A stretch of 64,000 nt of DNA, taken from contig JBJHDH010000011.1 of the NCBI GenBank assembly GCA_050486445.1, positions 16,433 through 80,432 of the forward strand. Direction: 5' to 3'. Below, in pieces: positions 48,197 to 56,243 of this stretch. The stretch's first letter is position 1, and every line of letters begins with the position of its first letter. The translations under genes were made by a program, and so were the position numbers. Source of the stretch: Euryhalocaulis sp050486445 (GTDB lineage: Bacteria; Pseudomonadota; Alphaproteobacteria; Caulobacterales; Maricaulaceae). The notes under the pieces are model-generated. The model worked only from the letters and a program-made list of their open reading frames with translations, had not been told where the DNA came from and made no database searches.

Positions 48197-49237
48197 CTAG
48201 ACGGCCCCGGCCAGCAAACCCCGCATCTGACGCGGATTTTCAAGAACCTTGCCACATCCCAGAACAACACAGGTCAGCGGATCGTCGGCAATGGCCACCG
48301 GCAGGCCGGTGCGGTCGCGGATCGCCTCGTCGAGGTTCCGCAGAAGCGCGCCGCCGCCGGTGAGCATGATGCCCTTGTCGACAATGTCCGCCGCCAGTTC
48401 TGGCGGGGTCGATTCCAGCGCGATCTTAACGGCTTCGACGATGTGCTCCACCGGTTCGGACAGCGCTTCGGCGATCATCCGCTCGGTCACCTCCACCTCG
48501 CGCGGCACGCCCTGCATTAGATCGCGGCCCTTGACCTCCAGCACCATGCCTTCGCCCTCCAGCGGCGGCATGGCGGTGCCGATCTCCTGCTTGATTCGTT
48601 CGGCGCTGGTCTCGCCGATCAGCAGGTTCTCGGACCGGCGGATATAATTGATGATGGCCTCGTCCATCATGTCGCCGCCGACGCGGACAGAGCGGGCATA
48701 CACGATGCCTTGCAGCGACAGCACTGCCACCTCGGTCGTGCCGCCGCCAATATCGACCACCATCGAGCCGCTGGGCTCGTGAATCGGCAGGCCGGCCCCC
48801 AGTGCAGCGGCCACCGGTTCCTCAATCAGCGCCGCCTTGCGGGCGCCGGCCGCCAGCGCCGATTCGTGAATCGCGCGCCGCTCCACCGCCGTAGCGCCGG
48901 ACGGCACGCAGATCACCACCTGCGGACTGACAAAGGTGCGCCGGTTATGCACCTTGGTGATGAAGTGCTTGATCATCTCCTCGGCGACGTCGAAATCGGC
49001 GATCACGCCGTCGCGCATCGGCCGGATGGCCTGGATATTGCCCGGCGTGCGTCCCAGCATCAGCTTGGCGTCGTGGCCGACGGCCAGAACCCGCTTGCGG
49101 CCCCCGTCGACGCGGAAGGCCACCACCGACGGCTCGTTCAGCACGATGTTGCGGCCTTTGACATAAACAAGCGTGTTGGCCGTGCCGAGGTCGATCGCCA
49201 TGTCGGCCGACATCATGCCGAAGAGACTTCCGATCAT
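48197..49237 (-). CDS. mreB: actin-like rod-shape protein MreB
   Basis: A 346-aa bacterial actin that forms membrane-bound filaments directing lateral wall growth. The N-terminus MSADMAIDLGTANTLVYVKG carries the phosphate 1 motif, VVDIGGGTTEVAVLS phosphate 2, and LTGGGALLRNLDEAI the adenosine motif. The short hydrophobic start (MIGSLFGM) may serve as the membrane anchor. First gene of the elongasome cluster. Confidence 0.98.
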   Translation of the reverse strand: MIGSLFGMMSADMAIDLGTANTLVYVKGRNIVLNEPSVVAFRVDGGRKRVLAVGHDAKLMLGRTPGNIQAIRPMRDGVIADFDVAEEMIKHFITKVHNRRTFVSPQVVICVPSGATAVERRAIHESALAAGARKAALIEEPVAAALGAGLPIHEPSGSMVVDIGGGTTEVAVLSLQGIVYARSVRVGGDMMDEAIINYIRRSENLLIGETSAERIKQEIGTAMPPLEGEGMVLEVKGRDLMQGVPREVEVTERMIAEALSEPVEHIVEAVKIALESTPPELAADIVDKGIMLTGGGALLRNLDEAIRDRTGLPVAIADDPLTCVVLGCGKVLENPRQMRGLLAGAV

Positions 49238-49291
49238 TTCATATACCTGTCAGGGAATTAGCTGCACTTGTGCGGCTGAAGCAGGGCGATT

Positions 49292-50026
49292 TCAAGGCCC
49301 CTTCTCCCCTTCTTCCACGCCGGAGCGCCGTTCGCGGCGCTTCAGAAAGCGGCGGGCGGCCAGCATCGCCCCCAGCCACACCGCCAGACCCAGCCCCACA
49401 AGGGCGAAGGCCCCCCAGATGTCCGCGCCCAGCAGAGCCTCGCTGACTCCCTTTCCGGTAAAGGCCACCAAGGCGATCTTGGGCACAATCCCGAGGCCGG
49501 TGCCCGCCAGATAGGCCGGTGCGCCGATATGACTCATGCCAAGCCCCATATTCACCACAATGAACGGGGCGCTGGGCACGTTGCGGATGGCGAATGCGCT
49601 CCAGAACCCGTTGCGGCCGACAAAGCGGGACATGCGATCCACCGCCTCGCCGCCATATCGCCGGGCCAGCGGCGCGCCGGAGATTCGCCCGAGCCAGAAC
49701 GTGATCGCGCCCGAAATCATGGTGGCGATCCAGGACCAGGCGGCGCCGGTCCAGGGGCCAAAGGCCACTACCGCGGCGGCGATCAGCAGAAATTGCGGCG
49801 CGCCCAGAAAGGCCAGCGCGGTAAAAGCCAGAATCGTCACCGGCAGCGCCCATGGCGAACGGGCGGCGCTGGCAAACCAGTCCTCCAGCGCGCCGGCGTC
49901 GGGACCAAACCAGAACTTGCCCAGCACGAAGATCAGCGCCACCGCCGCGAGCATCGCGAGGCAGGCAAGCGTCGCCCGCGCCATGCTGGCGTCCATCGCG
50001 GTCAGGAACCGAACCAAACGCCGCAT
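49292..50026 (-). CDS. TVP38/TMEM64 (VTT/DedA-like) membrane protein
   Basis: A 244-aa inner-membrane protein; I use ATG 50026 over a TTG 30 bases upstream. The VTT core is present: AFTALAFLGAPQFLLIAAAVVAFGPWTGAAWSWIATMISGAITFWLGRISG and NVPSAPFIVVNMGLGMSHI. Members of this superfamily include lipid scramblases and undecaprenyl-phosphate flippases, but the specific role here is unknown. It lies between mreB and miaA on the same strand, ending 54 bp before mreB's start. Confidence 0.85.
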   Translation of the reverse strand: MRRLVRFLTAMDASMARATLACLAMLAAVALIFVLGKFWFGPDAGALEDWFASAARSPWALPVTILAFTALAFLGAPQFLLIAAAVVAFGPWTGAAWSWIATMISGAITFWLGRISGAPLARRYGGEAVDRMSRFVGRNGFWSAFAIRNVPSAPFIVVNMGLGMSHIGAPAYLAGTGLGIVPKIALVAFTGKGVSEALLGADIWGAFALVGLGLAVWLGAMLAARRFLKRRERRSGVEEGEKGP

Positions 50027-50056
50027 CGGGTGCCGCGCCCTCCCCTTTTCCTCCAA

Positions 50057-50986
50057 CTAGCCCAGACCGAGCGCGCGGGCGAGTTGCGCGGATGCATCCG
50101 GCGCGGCGGGGTCGAGCCGGGGCCAGTCCGCCATCTGGTTACGCAGCCAGGTGCGCTGGCGCTTGGCGTATTGGCGGGTGGCGATAACCGTGCGCTGGAT
50201 TGCCTTCTCTTCCCCGATCTCGCCGCGCGCCAGCGCCGCGAATTCCGCCGCGCCCAGCGCCTTCATCGCCGGCATATCCGGGTCCAGCGCCCGCGCGGCC
50301 AGCACCGCCGCCTCTTCCTTCGCGCCCTGCGCCAGCATCCCGCGCAGCCGCGCCTCGATCCGCGCATTCAGCCAGGCTGTTTCAGGAAACAGCGCCACGC
50401 CGCGCCAGCGCCCGGCCGCCAATACCGGTTGCGTCCGCGTCCGCAGGCGCGAGAGCTGCTCCCCTGTTCCATAGACCACCGCGACCAGACGCAGCAGGCG
50501 CTGGCGGTCGTTCGGCCCGATGGCGGCCGCGCCCTCAGGGTCCAGACGCGCCGCTTCCCGCGCCAGCGCCCCAATCCCGTCCTCCGCCAGCACGGCGCGG
50601 GCGCGGGCCTCGGCCGCCGCGCCGGGCGCGGGAATCTCCGCAAGCCCATGCGTCAGCGCCCGGAAATACAGGCCCGTGCCGCCAACCAGAATCGGCGCGG
50701 CCCCGCGCGCCTCAATGTCCGCGATCGCCGCCAGCGCCTCGTCCAGCCAGCGGCCCACGGAATAGCGTTCGCCGGCGTCCACATGGCCAAACAGATGATG
50801 CTGCGCGCGCGCCAGCTCCCCGGCTGAGGGCCGCGCCGTCAGCACTGAAAGATCGCGATAGACCTGCATCGAGTCGGCGCAGACGATCTCGCCGCCGATG
50901 CGCCCGGCCAGGTCCAGCGCCAGCGCGCTCTTGCCTGAAGCGGTCGGTCCGGCGATCAACAGCACAGGATGAGCAGCCCCCGCCAT
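50057..50986 (-). CDS. miaA: tRNA dimethylallyltransferase MiaA
   Basis: A 309-aa enzyme that prenylates A37 of tRNAs reading UNN codons. The P-loop is LIAGPTASGKSALAL, followed by CADSMQVYRDLSVLTARPS and HHLFGHVDAGERYSVGRWLDEA. The C-terminal ATRQYAKRQRTWLRNQ is the family's tRNA-binding end. I start it at ATG 50986, not the 130-codon-longer open frame. This start overlaps the 5' end of the divergent serB by 18 bp. Confidence 0.95.
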   Translation of the reverse strand: MAGAAHPVLLIAGPTASGKSALALDLAGRIGGEIVCADSMQVYRDLSVLTARPSAGELARAQHHLFGHVDAGERYSVGRWLDEALAAIADIEARGAAPILVGGTGLYFRALTHGLAEIPAPGAAAEARARAVLAEDGIGALAREAARLDPEGAAAIGPNDRQRLLRLVAVVYGTGEQLSRLRTRTQPVLAAGRWRGVALFPETAWLNARIEARLRGMLAQGAKEEAAVLAARALDPDMPAMKALGAAEFAALARGEIGEEKAIQRTVIATRQYAKRQRTWLRNQMADWPRLDPAAPDASAQLARALGLG

Positions 50987-51817
50987 CAGGACCGGACCTT
51001 TATCGTGCTGGCTTCGCCCGAGGCGGGCGACGCCCTGCGCGCGCTGGGCCTCGACCCCGCGCCGGACGGGCCGCTGCTGCGCGCGACAACAGCGGGCCCG
51101 GAGGCGGCGCGCGCCGCCCTGCGCCCCCTCGATGTGGACTGGAGCGTGCGCGCAGCGAATGCGCCGGTCCCGCGTGTCTTCGTCTCGGACATGGATTCGT
51201 CGATCATCGGTCAGGAATGTATCGACGAATTGGCGGATTTCGCAGGCCGGAAAGCGGAGGTCGCCGCGATCACCCGCCGCGCCATGGCGGGCGAGCTGGA
51301 TTTCCATGACGCGCTGCGCGCGCGCGTCCGCCTCCTTGCCGGCCTTGAAACCGATGCGCTGGCGCGCTGCCATGCCGAGCGGGTGCGGCTGCGACCCGGC
51401 GCCGTGGCGCTGGTTTCCAGCCTGCGGCGCGCCGGCGCCCGCTCCGCGCTTGTCTCGGGCGGGTTTGAGGATTTTGTCGGTCCGGTGGCGCGGGAGGCCG
51501 GCTTCGAATCATATCGCACCAATACGCTGGCCGTGCAGGACGGCGTGCTGACCGGCGAGGTCCATGACCCGATCCTGGACGCCGCGGCCAAGGTCCGGGC
51601 GCTGGAAGAACTGGCCGCCGAAACCGGCGCTGCGCCCGCGGAGACCCTGGCCATGGGGGACGGCGCCAACGATATCCCGATGCTGGAGGCCGCCGGCTTC
51701 GCCATCGCCATTGGCGGCAACCCCCTGGCGCTTTCCGCCGCCAGCGCGGCGGTGCGCCGGGGCGATCTGTCCGTCGCCATCCGGTTCCTCGGTCTTGCAA
51801 GCCTTACATCTATGTGA
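50969..51817 (+). CDS. serB: phosphoserine phosphatase SerB
   Basis: A 282-aa HAD enzyme for the last step of serine synthesis. Motif I is VSDMDSSII (Asp nucleophile and acid, with Ser where Thr is usual). Motif II is LVSGGFEDF, and motif III/IV is MGDGANDIPMLEAAG. The N-terminal 70 residues form a degenerate ACT-like domain. The ATG at 50969 makes the first 18 bases overlap the miaA gene head to head, so each gene's promoter must lie inside the other's coding region unless serB starts further in. Confidence 0.93.
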   Translation: MSSPRHQDRTFIVLASPEAGDALRALGLDPAPDGPLLRATTAGPEAARAALRPLDVDWSVRAANAPVPRVFVSDMDSSIIGQECIDELADFAGRKAEVAAITRRAMAGELDFHDALRARVRLLAGLETDALARCHAERVRLRPGAVALVSSLRRAGARSALVSGGFEDFVGPVAREAGFESYRTNTLAVQDGVLTGEVHDPILDAAAKVRALEELAAETGAAPAETLAMGDGANDIPMLEAAGFAIAIGGNPLALSAASAAVRRGDLSVAIRFLGLASLTSM

Positions 51818-51896
51818 CTTTACACCGGGATGGCTTTACGCCCGCCGCGCGTCGCGTATGCTCCGGCGTGCAGGGGGCGTGAGTTACGGAGCCGGA

Positions 51897-53288
51897 ATGC
51901 GAGCGATTCTGACCGCCGCCGCCGCCGCATTTTTTATCGCTGCGCCCGCCGCCTCGGCGCAGAGCATTTCCCTGCTGCGCGACGCCGAAATCGAGGAAGT
52001 GCTGCGGGACTTCACCAACCCGCTGCTGGAGGCCGCCAATCTGCGGCCAGAGGATACGCACCTCTATCTGGTCGGCGACCGTTCCATCAACGCTTTCGTC
52101 GCCGGCGGCCAGAACATCTTCATGAATACCGGCACCATTCTGGAAGCGAACACGCCAAACGAGCTGAAAGGCGTGATCGCCCACGAAATCGGCCATATCG
52201 CCGGCGGACACCTGACCCGCTCGCGGCAGGCGCAAGGCGCCGCGGTCGGCTCGATGCTGGCGACAATGGGTCTGGGCCTGCTGGCGGCGGTGGCCGGCGC
52301 GCCCGACGCCGGCGCGATGATTATGGCGGGCAGCCAGCAAATCGGCATGGGCACGTTCGTCCGCCATACCCTGGTGCAGGAATCGGCGGCCGACCAGTCG
52401 GGCATCGCCTATCTGGAAGCCACCGGACAATCCGGCCGCGGCCTGCTCGCCTTTTTCGACAAGCTGCGGATGCACGAAGTGATGCGGGACCGCCGCACCG
52501 GCTCGATGTATGGCGACTTTCTGCGCAGCCACCCGACATCCGCCGACCGCATCGCCCGGCTGCGCCAGCGGGTGAACGCCAGCCCGTATCGGGATGTCAT
52601 GGACCCCGAAGAGGATCAGCACGCGCTGGAGATGATCCAGGCCAAGATTGTCGGCTTTCTGGAAAGCCCGAACCGGGTGCTGCGCCGCTATCCCGACTCA
52701 GACCAGAGCAAGCAGGCGCGTTATGCCCGCTCGGTCGCGCATTTCCGCAACGGTGTTTTGCCGCGCGCTCTCACAGAGATCGACAGTCTGATCGGGGAAG
52801 AGCCGGAAAATCCCTATTTCCACGAACTGAAGGGCCAGATTCTGTTCGAATCCGGCCGGCGCGACGAGGCTGTCCCGCCCTATCGCGAGGCTGTGCGGCT
52901 GAAACCGGACAATGCGCTGCTTCGCACCGGACTGGGCCAGGCGCTGGTCTCCGCCAACGACCCGGAAATGGACGAGGAGGCGCTGCATGAATTGCGCCGG
53001 GCAACCGTGCTGGAGCGGGATCTCTCCATGGCCTGGTATCAGCTCTCGCTGATCTATGAGCGCCAGGGAAACCGGCCGATGGCCGAACTTGCGGTCGCCG
53101 AGCAATCCTACGCCATGGGTGATTACATCCGCGCCCGCGCATTTGCCCAGCGTGCGCGGGAGGGCCTGGAGGATTCCGGCGGCGACTGGCGCCGCGCCGC
53201 CGACATTCTTTCGGTCAGCGAGCACCCCGCGCGGGAACAGGAGGACCGGATGCGGCGCCAGAGAATATCCGGCGCGCATATCCATTAG
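51897..53288 (+). CDS. M48 metalloprotease with TPR repeats (BepA/YfgC type)
   Basis: A 463-aa periplasmic protease-chaperone for outer-membrane protein assembly. The signal peptide of MRAILTAAAAAFFIAAPAASA ends ASA-Q. The zinc site is HEIGH (His96, Glu97, His100), with the third ligand in VQESAADQSG. C-terminal TPR-like helices run from about 270 (ARYARSVAHFRNGVLPRALTEIDSLI, PYFHELKGQILFESGRRDEA). The start is the ATG after a GGAGCC; the longer open frame upstream overlaps serB and is not used. Confidence 0.92.
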   Translation: MRAILTAAAAAFFIAAPAASAQSISLLRDAEIEEVLRDFTNPLLEAANLRPEDTHLYLVGDRSINAFVAGGQNIFMNTGTILEANTPNELKGVIAHEIGHIAGGHLTRSRQAQGAAVGSMLATMGLGLLAAVAGAPDAGAMIMAGSQQIGMGTFVRHTLVQESAADQSGIAYLEATGQSGRGLLAFFDKLRMHEVMRDRRTGSMYGDFLRSHPTSADRIARLRQRVNASPYRDVMDPEEDQHALEMIQAKIVGFLESPNRVLRRYPDSDQSKQARYARSVAHFRNGVLPRALTEIDSLIGEEPENPYFHELKGQILFESGRRDEAVPPYREAVRLKPDNALLRTGLGQALVSANDPEMDEEALHELRRATVLERDLSMAWYQLSLIYERQGNRPMAELAVAEQSYAMGDYIRARAFAQRAREGLEDSGGDWRRAADILSVSEHPAREQEDRMRRQRISGAHIH

Positions 53289-53353
53289 CCTGGCGGCCCA
53301 TTATTAGTCCGACGAAAAGGTTTCGCTATTATCCTCCCCGCATGGAGATTTCG

Positions 53354-54079
53354 ATGAGACTCGTCCCGATCGGACTTCTGGCCGCCGCGCTGTGCCTTGG
53401 CGCCTGCGGCGATGTCAGCGAACAGCGCATGCGCGAGATCGTGCATGACTATCTGATGGAAAACCCGGAAGTGATCCGCGAGGCGCTGATCGAGCTTCAG
53501 ACACGGGAGCAGACCGCCGCGCGCGAGGAAACCCGCGTTACCGCCCTGGCGGCGCTGGACGAGATTGTCTCCGACCCGCGTGTGCCGGTCATCGGACCGG
53601 ACGACGCCCGGATCACCATCGTCGAGTTCTTCGATTATAATTGCAGCTTCTGCAAAGTCGCCGCCGGCTGGCTGGAAGAGGCGATGGAGAACCATCCCGG
53701 CGACATTCGCGTAGTGTTCCGCGATTACCCGATTCTGGATGGGCGCACCGGAAGCTCGGTCGAGGCCGCCAAGGCGGCGCTGGCCGCCGCCGATCAGGGC
53801 CTGTTCTACGAAATGCATTTCGGGCTTTACGAAGCCAGCGGCGCGCTGACCTCCGAACAGATTGACGAGATCGCGCGCGAGGCCGGCGTCGATGTGGCGC
53901 GGATGCGCGCCGACATGGAGTCCGGCGAATACGAGGAACTGATCGCCGACACGCTGGTGCTGGGCCAGCGCATTGGCGTCGAGGGCACGCCCTATTTTAT
54001 GGTCGGCGACCGCATCGTGCCGGGCGCCGATCTCCCGCTGCTGGAATCCAGCCTCGCCGCCCTGCTGGCGGAAAGCTGA
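53354..54079 (+). CDS. DsbA-family thiol:disulphide oxidoreductase lipoprotein
   Basis: A 241-aa precursor. ATG 53354 is preferred: GGAG lies six bases upstream and it gives an ideal signal, MRLVPIGLLAAALCLGAC, with lipobox at Cys18. An ATG 12 bases earlier is also in frame. The thioredoxin fold has the active-site CSFC after VEFFDYN and the cis-Pro in GVEGTPYFMVGDRIVPG. An N-terminal helical region (MREIVHDYLMENPEVIREALIELQ) is typical of the alphaproteobacterial DsbA/DsbG-like group. It follows the BepA-like gene, consistent with envelope protein folding. Confidence 0.9.
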   Translation: MRLVPIGLLAAALCLGACGDVSEQRMREIVHDYLMENPEVIREALIELQTREQTAAREETRVTALAALDEIVSDPRVPVIGPDDARITIVEFFDYNCSFCKVAAGWLEEAMENHPGDIRVVFRDYPILDGRTGSSVEAAKAALAAADQGLFYEMHFGLYEASGALTSEQIDEIAREAGVDVARMRADMESGEYEELIADTLVLGQRIGVEGTPYFMVGDRIVPGADLPLLESSLAALLAES

Positions 54080-54113
54080 CCGCGCCGAGTGTCTGGCCCA
54101 TAAAAATATTATC

Positions 54114-54143
54114 CCCCGGAATGCGCGCAGCGCATATCCGGGG
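54114..54143. repeat. palindromic intergenic hairpin
   Basis: CCCCGGAATGCGC and GCGCATATCCGGGG pair imperfectly around a short loop, between the convergent dsbA-like and thiG genes. There is no T-run. Its form matches repeated intergenic palindromes of alphaproteobacteria. Confidence 0.65.
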
Positions 54144-54167
54144 TCCAGAAATACCAAAACAACAAAT

Positions 54168-54986
54168 TCAAATCAGCCCGGCCAGCGGGCTGGATGGATC
54201 AGCATAGCGTTTCTTCGCCATGCGGCCGGCCAGATACGCTTCGCGCCCGGCGATCACCGCGTGCTTCATCGCGCGCGCCATGCGCACCGGGTCTTTGGCC
54301 TCGGCGATGGCGGTGTTCATAAGCACGCCGTCACAGCCCAGCTCCATCGCAATGGCGGCGTCCGAGGCCGTGCCCACGCCCGCGTCGACAATCACCGGAA
54401 CCTTCGTCTGCTCCACGATCAGGCGGATATTCACCCGGTTCTGGATGCCGAGACCCGAGCCGATAGGCGCGCCCAGCGGCATGATGGCGCAACAGCCCGC
54501 ATCCTCCAGCTTGCGCGCATAGACCGGGTCATCGCTGCAATAGACCATCACCTGAAACCCGTCGGCGATCAGCATCTGCGCGGCGCGCAGCGTCTCTTCC
54601 ATATCCGGATAGAGGTGTTTCGGATCGCTGAGCACTTCCAGCTTCACCAGATCCCAGCCCCCGGCCTCGCGCGCCAGACGCAGCGTGCGCACCGCGTCCT
54701 CGCCGGTGAAACAGCCCGCCGTGTTCGGCAGGAAAACGGTTTTTTCCGGGCTGATAAAATCGACCAGCATGGGCTGGGACGGGTCGCTCAGATTCACCCG
54801 GCGCACCGCCACGGTGATGATCTCCGCGCCGCTGGCCTCCAGCGCCGCGGCGTTCTGCGCATAGTCCTTATATTTGCCAGTGCCGATGATGAGCCGGGAG
54901 GCAAACGTGCGCCCGGCGATCACCAGCGGATCGTCATTCACCGCCGCGGGCCGGGGTGTCGAGGGACTTGCGTCGTCGGGGGTCAT
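54168..54986 (-). CDS. thiG: thiazole synthase ThiG
   Basis: A 272-aa TIM-barrel enzyme making the thiazole phosphate of thiamine from deoxyxylulose phosphate, ThiS thiocarboxylate and dehydroglycine. Motifs: FASRLIIGTGKYKD, the Schiff-base lysine region WDLVKLEVLSD, and GAPIGSGLGIQN with VDAGVGTASDAAIAMELGCDGVLMNTAIA. A 20-residue Pro-rich N-terminal extension precedes the core. It follows thiS by 14 bp; no thiO or thiE is adjacent. Confidence 0.96.
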   Translation of the reverse strand: MTPDDASPSTPRPAAVNDDPLVIAGRTFASRLIIGTGKYKDYAQNAAALEASGAEIITVAVRRVNLSDPSQPMLVDFISPEKTVFLPNTAGCFTGEDAVRTLRLAREAGGWDLVKLEVLSDPKHLYPDMEETLRAAQMLIADGFQVMVYCSDDPVYARKLEDAGCCAIMPLGAPIGSGLGIQNRVNIRLIVEQTKVPVIVDAGVGTASDAAIAMELGCDGVLMNTAIAEAKDPVRMARAMKHAVIAGREAYLAGRMAKKRYADPSSPLAGLI

Positions 54987-55000
54987 GTCACGCGCCGGCC

Positions 55001-55201
55001 TCAGCCGCCTCCGATAAAATGTACGATCTCAATCCGGTCGCCGGGCGAAAGCGGCGTCGCCGCGTAGCGCGATTTGGGCACAATCTCCAGATTGCGCTCC
55101 ACCGCGATCTTGCGCTCCGGCAGGCCCAGATGGGCGAGAAGAGCCGCGACGGTGGCCCCGTCCGGCACGTCCCTTGCGTCTCCATTGATCGTCAAGCGCA
55201 T
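55001..55201 (-). CDS. thiS: sulphur carrier protein ThiS
   Basis: A 66-aa ubiquitin-like carrier whose C-terminal Gly-Gly is adenylated and thiocarboxylated. The sequence begins MRLTINGDARDVPDGATVAAL and ends IEIVHFIGGG. I use ATG 55201 because it gives the normal size; upstream frame residues are spurious. It is co-transcribed with thiG. The 74-bp gap to the divergent aroQ is too short for a TPP riboswitch, and none of its conserved motifs is visible. Confidence 0.93.
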   Translation of the reverse strand: MRLTINGDARDVPDGATVAALLAHLGLPERKIAVERNLEIVPKSRYAATPLSPGDRIEIVHFIGGG

Positions 55202-55275
55202 CGGTTCTGCTTGTAGCGGCGGGCCATGCTCCGTAAAACCCCGCCCCACAGAGGAAACCGGACCCCGGACGACCC

Positions 55276-55728
55276 ATGGCCAGGCCGATCTACATCCTGA
55301 ACGGCCCCAACCTCAATCTACTTGGGGTGCGGGAGCCGGAAATCTATGGCCGGGATACGCTGGCAGACATCGAATCGGCCTGCCGGGACAAGGCCGCCGC
55401 CCTGGGGGTGGAGACCGTGTTCCGCCAGACCAATCTGGAGGGCGAGCTGATCGACTGGATTCAGGAAGCTCGCGAAAAGGCCTCCGCCGTGGTGCTGAAC
55501 CCCGCCGGCTATGGCCATACCTCCGTAGCGCTTCACGACGCCCTGAAGGCGCTGGACGCGCCGCTCGTGGAAGTCCATCTTTCCCAGCCCGCCGCGCGTG
55601 AGCGGTTCCGGGCGCGGTCTTTCGTGTCGCCGCTGGCGCTGGGCACCATCAGCGGCTTCGGCAAACTGAGCTATCTCCTCGGACTGGAAGCGGCTGCGAA
55701 CGCCGTCAAAAAGAACAGCGAGTCATGA
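55276..55728 (+). CDS. aroQ: type II 3-dehydroquinate dehydratase
   Basis: A 150-aa dodecameric shikimate-pathway enzyme. Signature PIYILNGPNLNLLGVREPEIYG contains the catalytic Tyr; VLNPAGYGHTSVAL and LVEVHLSQP carry the substrate-binding Asn and His. The length is normal. Its TGA overlaps the ATG of accB (ATGA), starting the aroQ-accB-accC-aat operon. Confidence 0.96.
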   Translation: MARPIYILNGPNLNLLGVREPEIYGRDTLADIESACRDKAAALGVETVFRQTNLEGELIDWIQEAREKASAVVLNPAGYGHTSVALHDALKALDAPLVEVHLSQPAARERFRARSFVSPLALGTISGFGKLSYLLGLEAAANAVKKNSES

Positions 55729-56228
55729 GCGACGATTCCGACGATTCCCCCAAAAACGCCCTCGACCCCGATCTGGTGCGCGAGCTGGCCGCGATCCTGA
55801 ACGAATCCGATCTGCTGGAGATCGAGGTGAAGCATGGCGGGCTCAAATTGCGCCTGTCGCGCGCCGCGCCCGGAATGCAGACGGCCATGGCCCTGACCGC
55901 CGCGCCCGCGGCTGCGCCGGCCGCCCTGCCCTCTCCCGCCCCGGCGCCAGCCGTGTCCGAGGCGTCGAGAGAGCCTGCGCCGGGCGCCCCGCCGGCCGGC
56001 GCGGTTACATCTCCCATGGTCGGCACGGTCTATCTGCGCCCGAGCCCGGAAGAGCCGGTCTTCGCCGAGCCGGGAAAAGAAGTGAAGCAAGGCGCCACAA
56101 TCCTGCTGATCGAGGCGATGAAGACCTTCAATCCGATCACCGCGCCCAGATCCGGCGTGTTGTCGCGCGTGCTGGTCGGCGAAAGCCAGCCAGTGGAATT
56201 TGGCGAACCGCTTTTCGTGATAGAATAA
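55725..56228 (+). CDS. accB: acetyl-CoA carboxylase biotin carboxyl carrier protein
   Basis: A 167-aa carrier. The C-terminal biotinyl domain has the acceptor Lys133 in LIEAMKTFNPI, preceded by TSPMVGTVYLRPSPEEPVFAEPG (the thumb loop). A Pro/Ala-rich linker spans about 58-92. The N-terminal helical segment ends in IEVKHGGLKLRLSR. It is translationally coupled to aroQ and followed by accC. Confidence 0.96.
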   Translation: MSDDSDDSPKNALDPDLVRELAAILNESDLLEIEVKHGGLKLRLSRAAPGMQTAMALTAAPAAAPAALPSPAPAPAVSEASREPAPGAPPAGAVTSPMVGTVYLRPSPEEPVFAEPGKEVKQGATILLIEAMKTFNPITAPRSGVLSRVLVGESQPVEFGEPLFVIE

Positions 56229-56243
56229 ACAGATAGCTTCCGG

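Noticed and set aside
51000..51373. N-terminal extension of miaA to 438 codons
   Set aside because: The extra 129 codons are antisense to serB; the P-loop begins about ten residues after ATG 50986, as in all MiaA proteins.
55202..55275. TPP riboswitch before thiS
   Set aside because: The gap to aroQ is only 74 bp and lacks the conserved CTGAGA and ACCTGATC elements.
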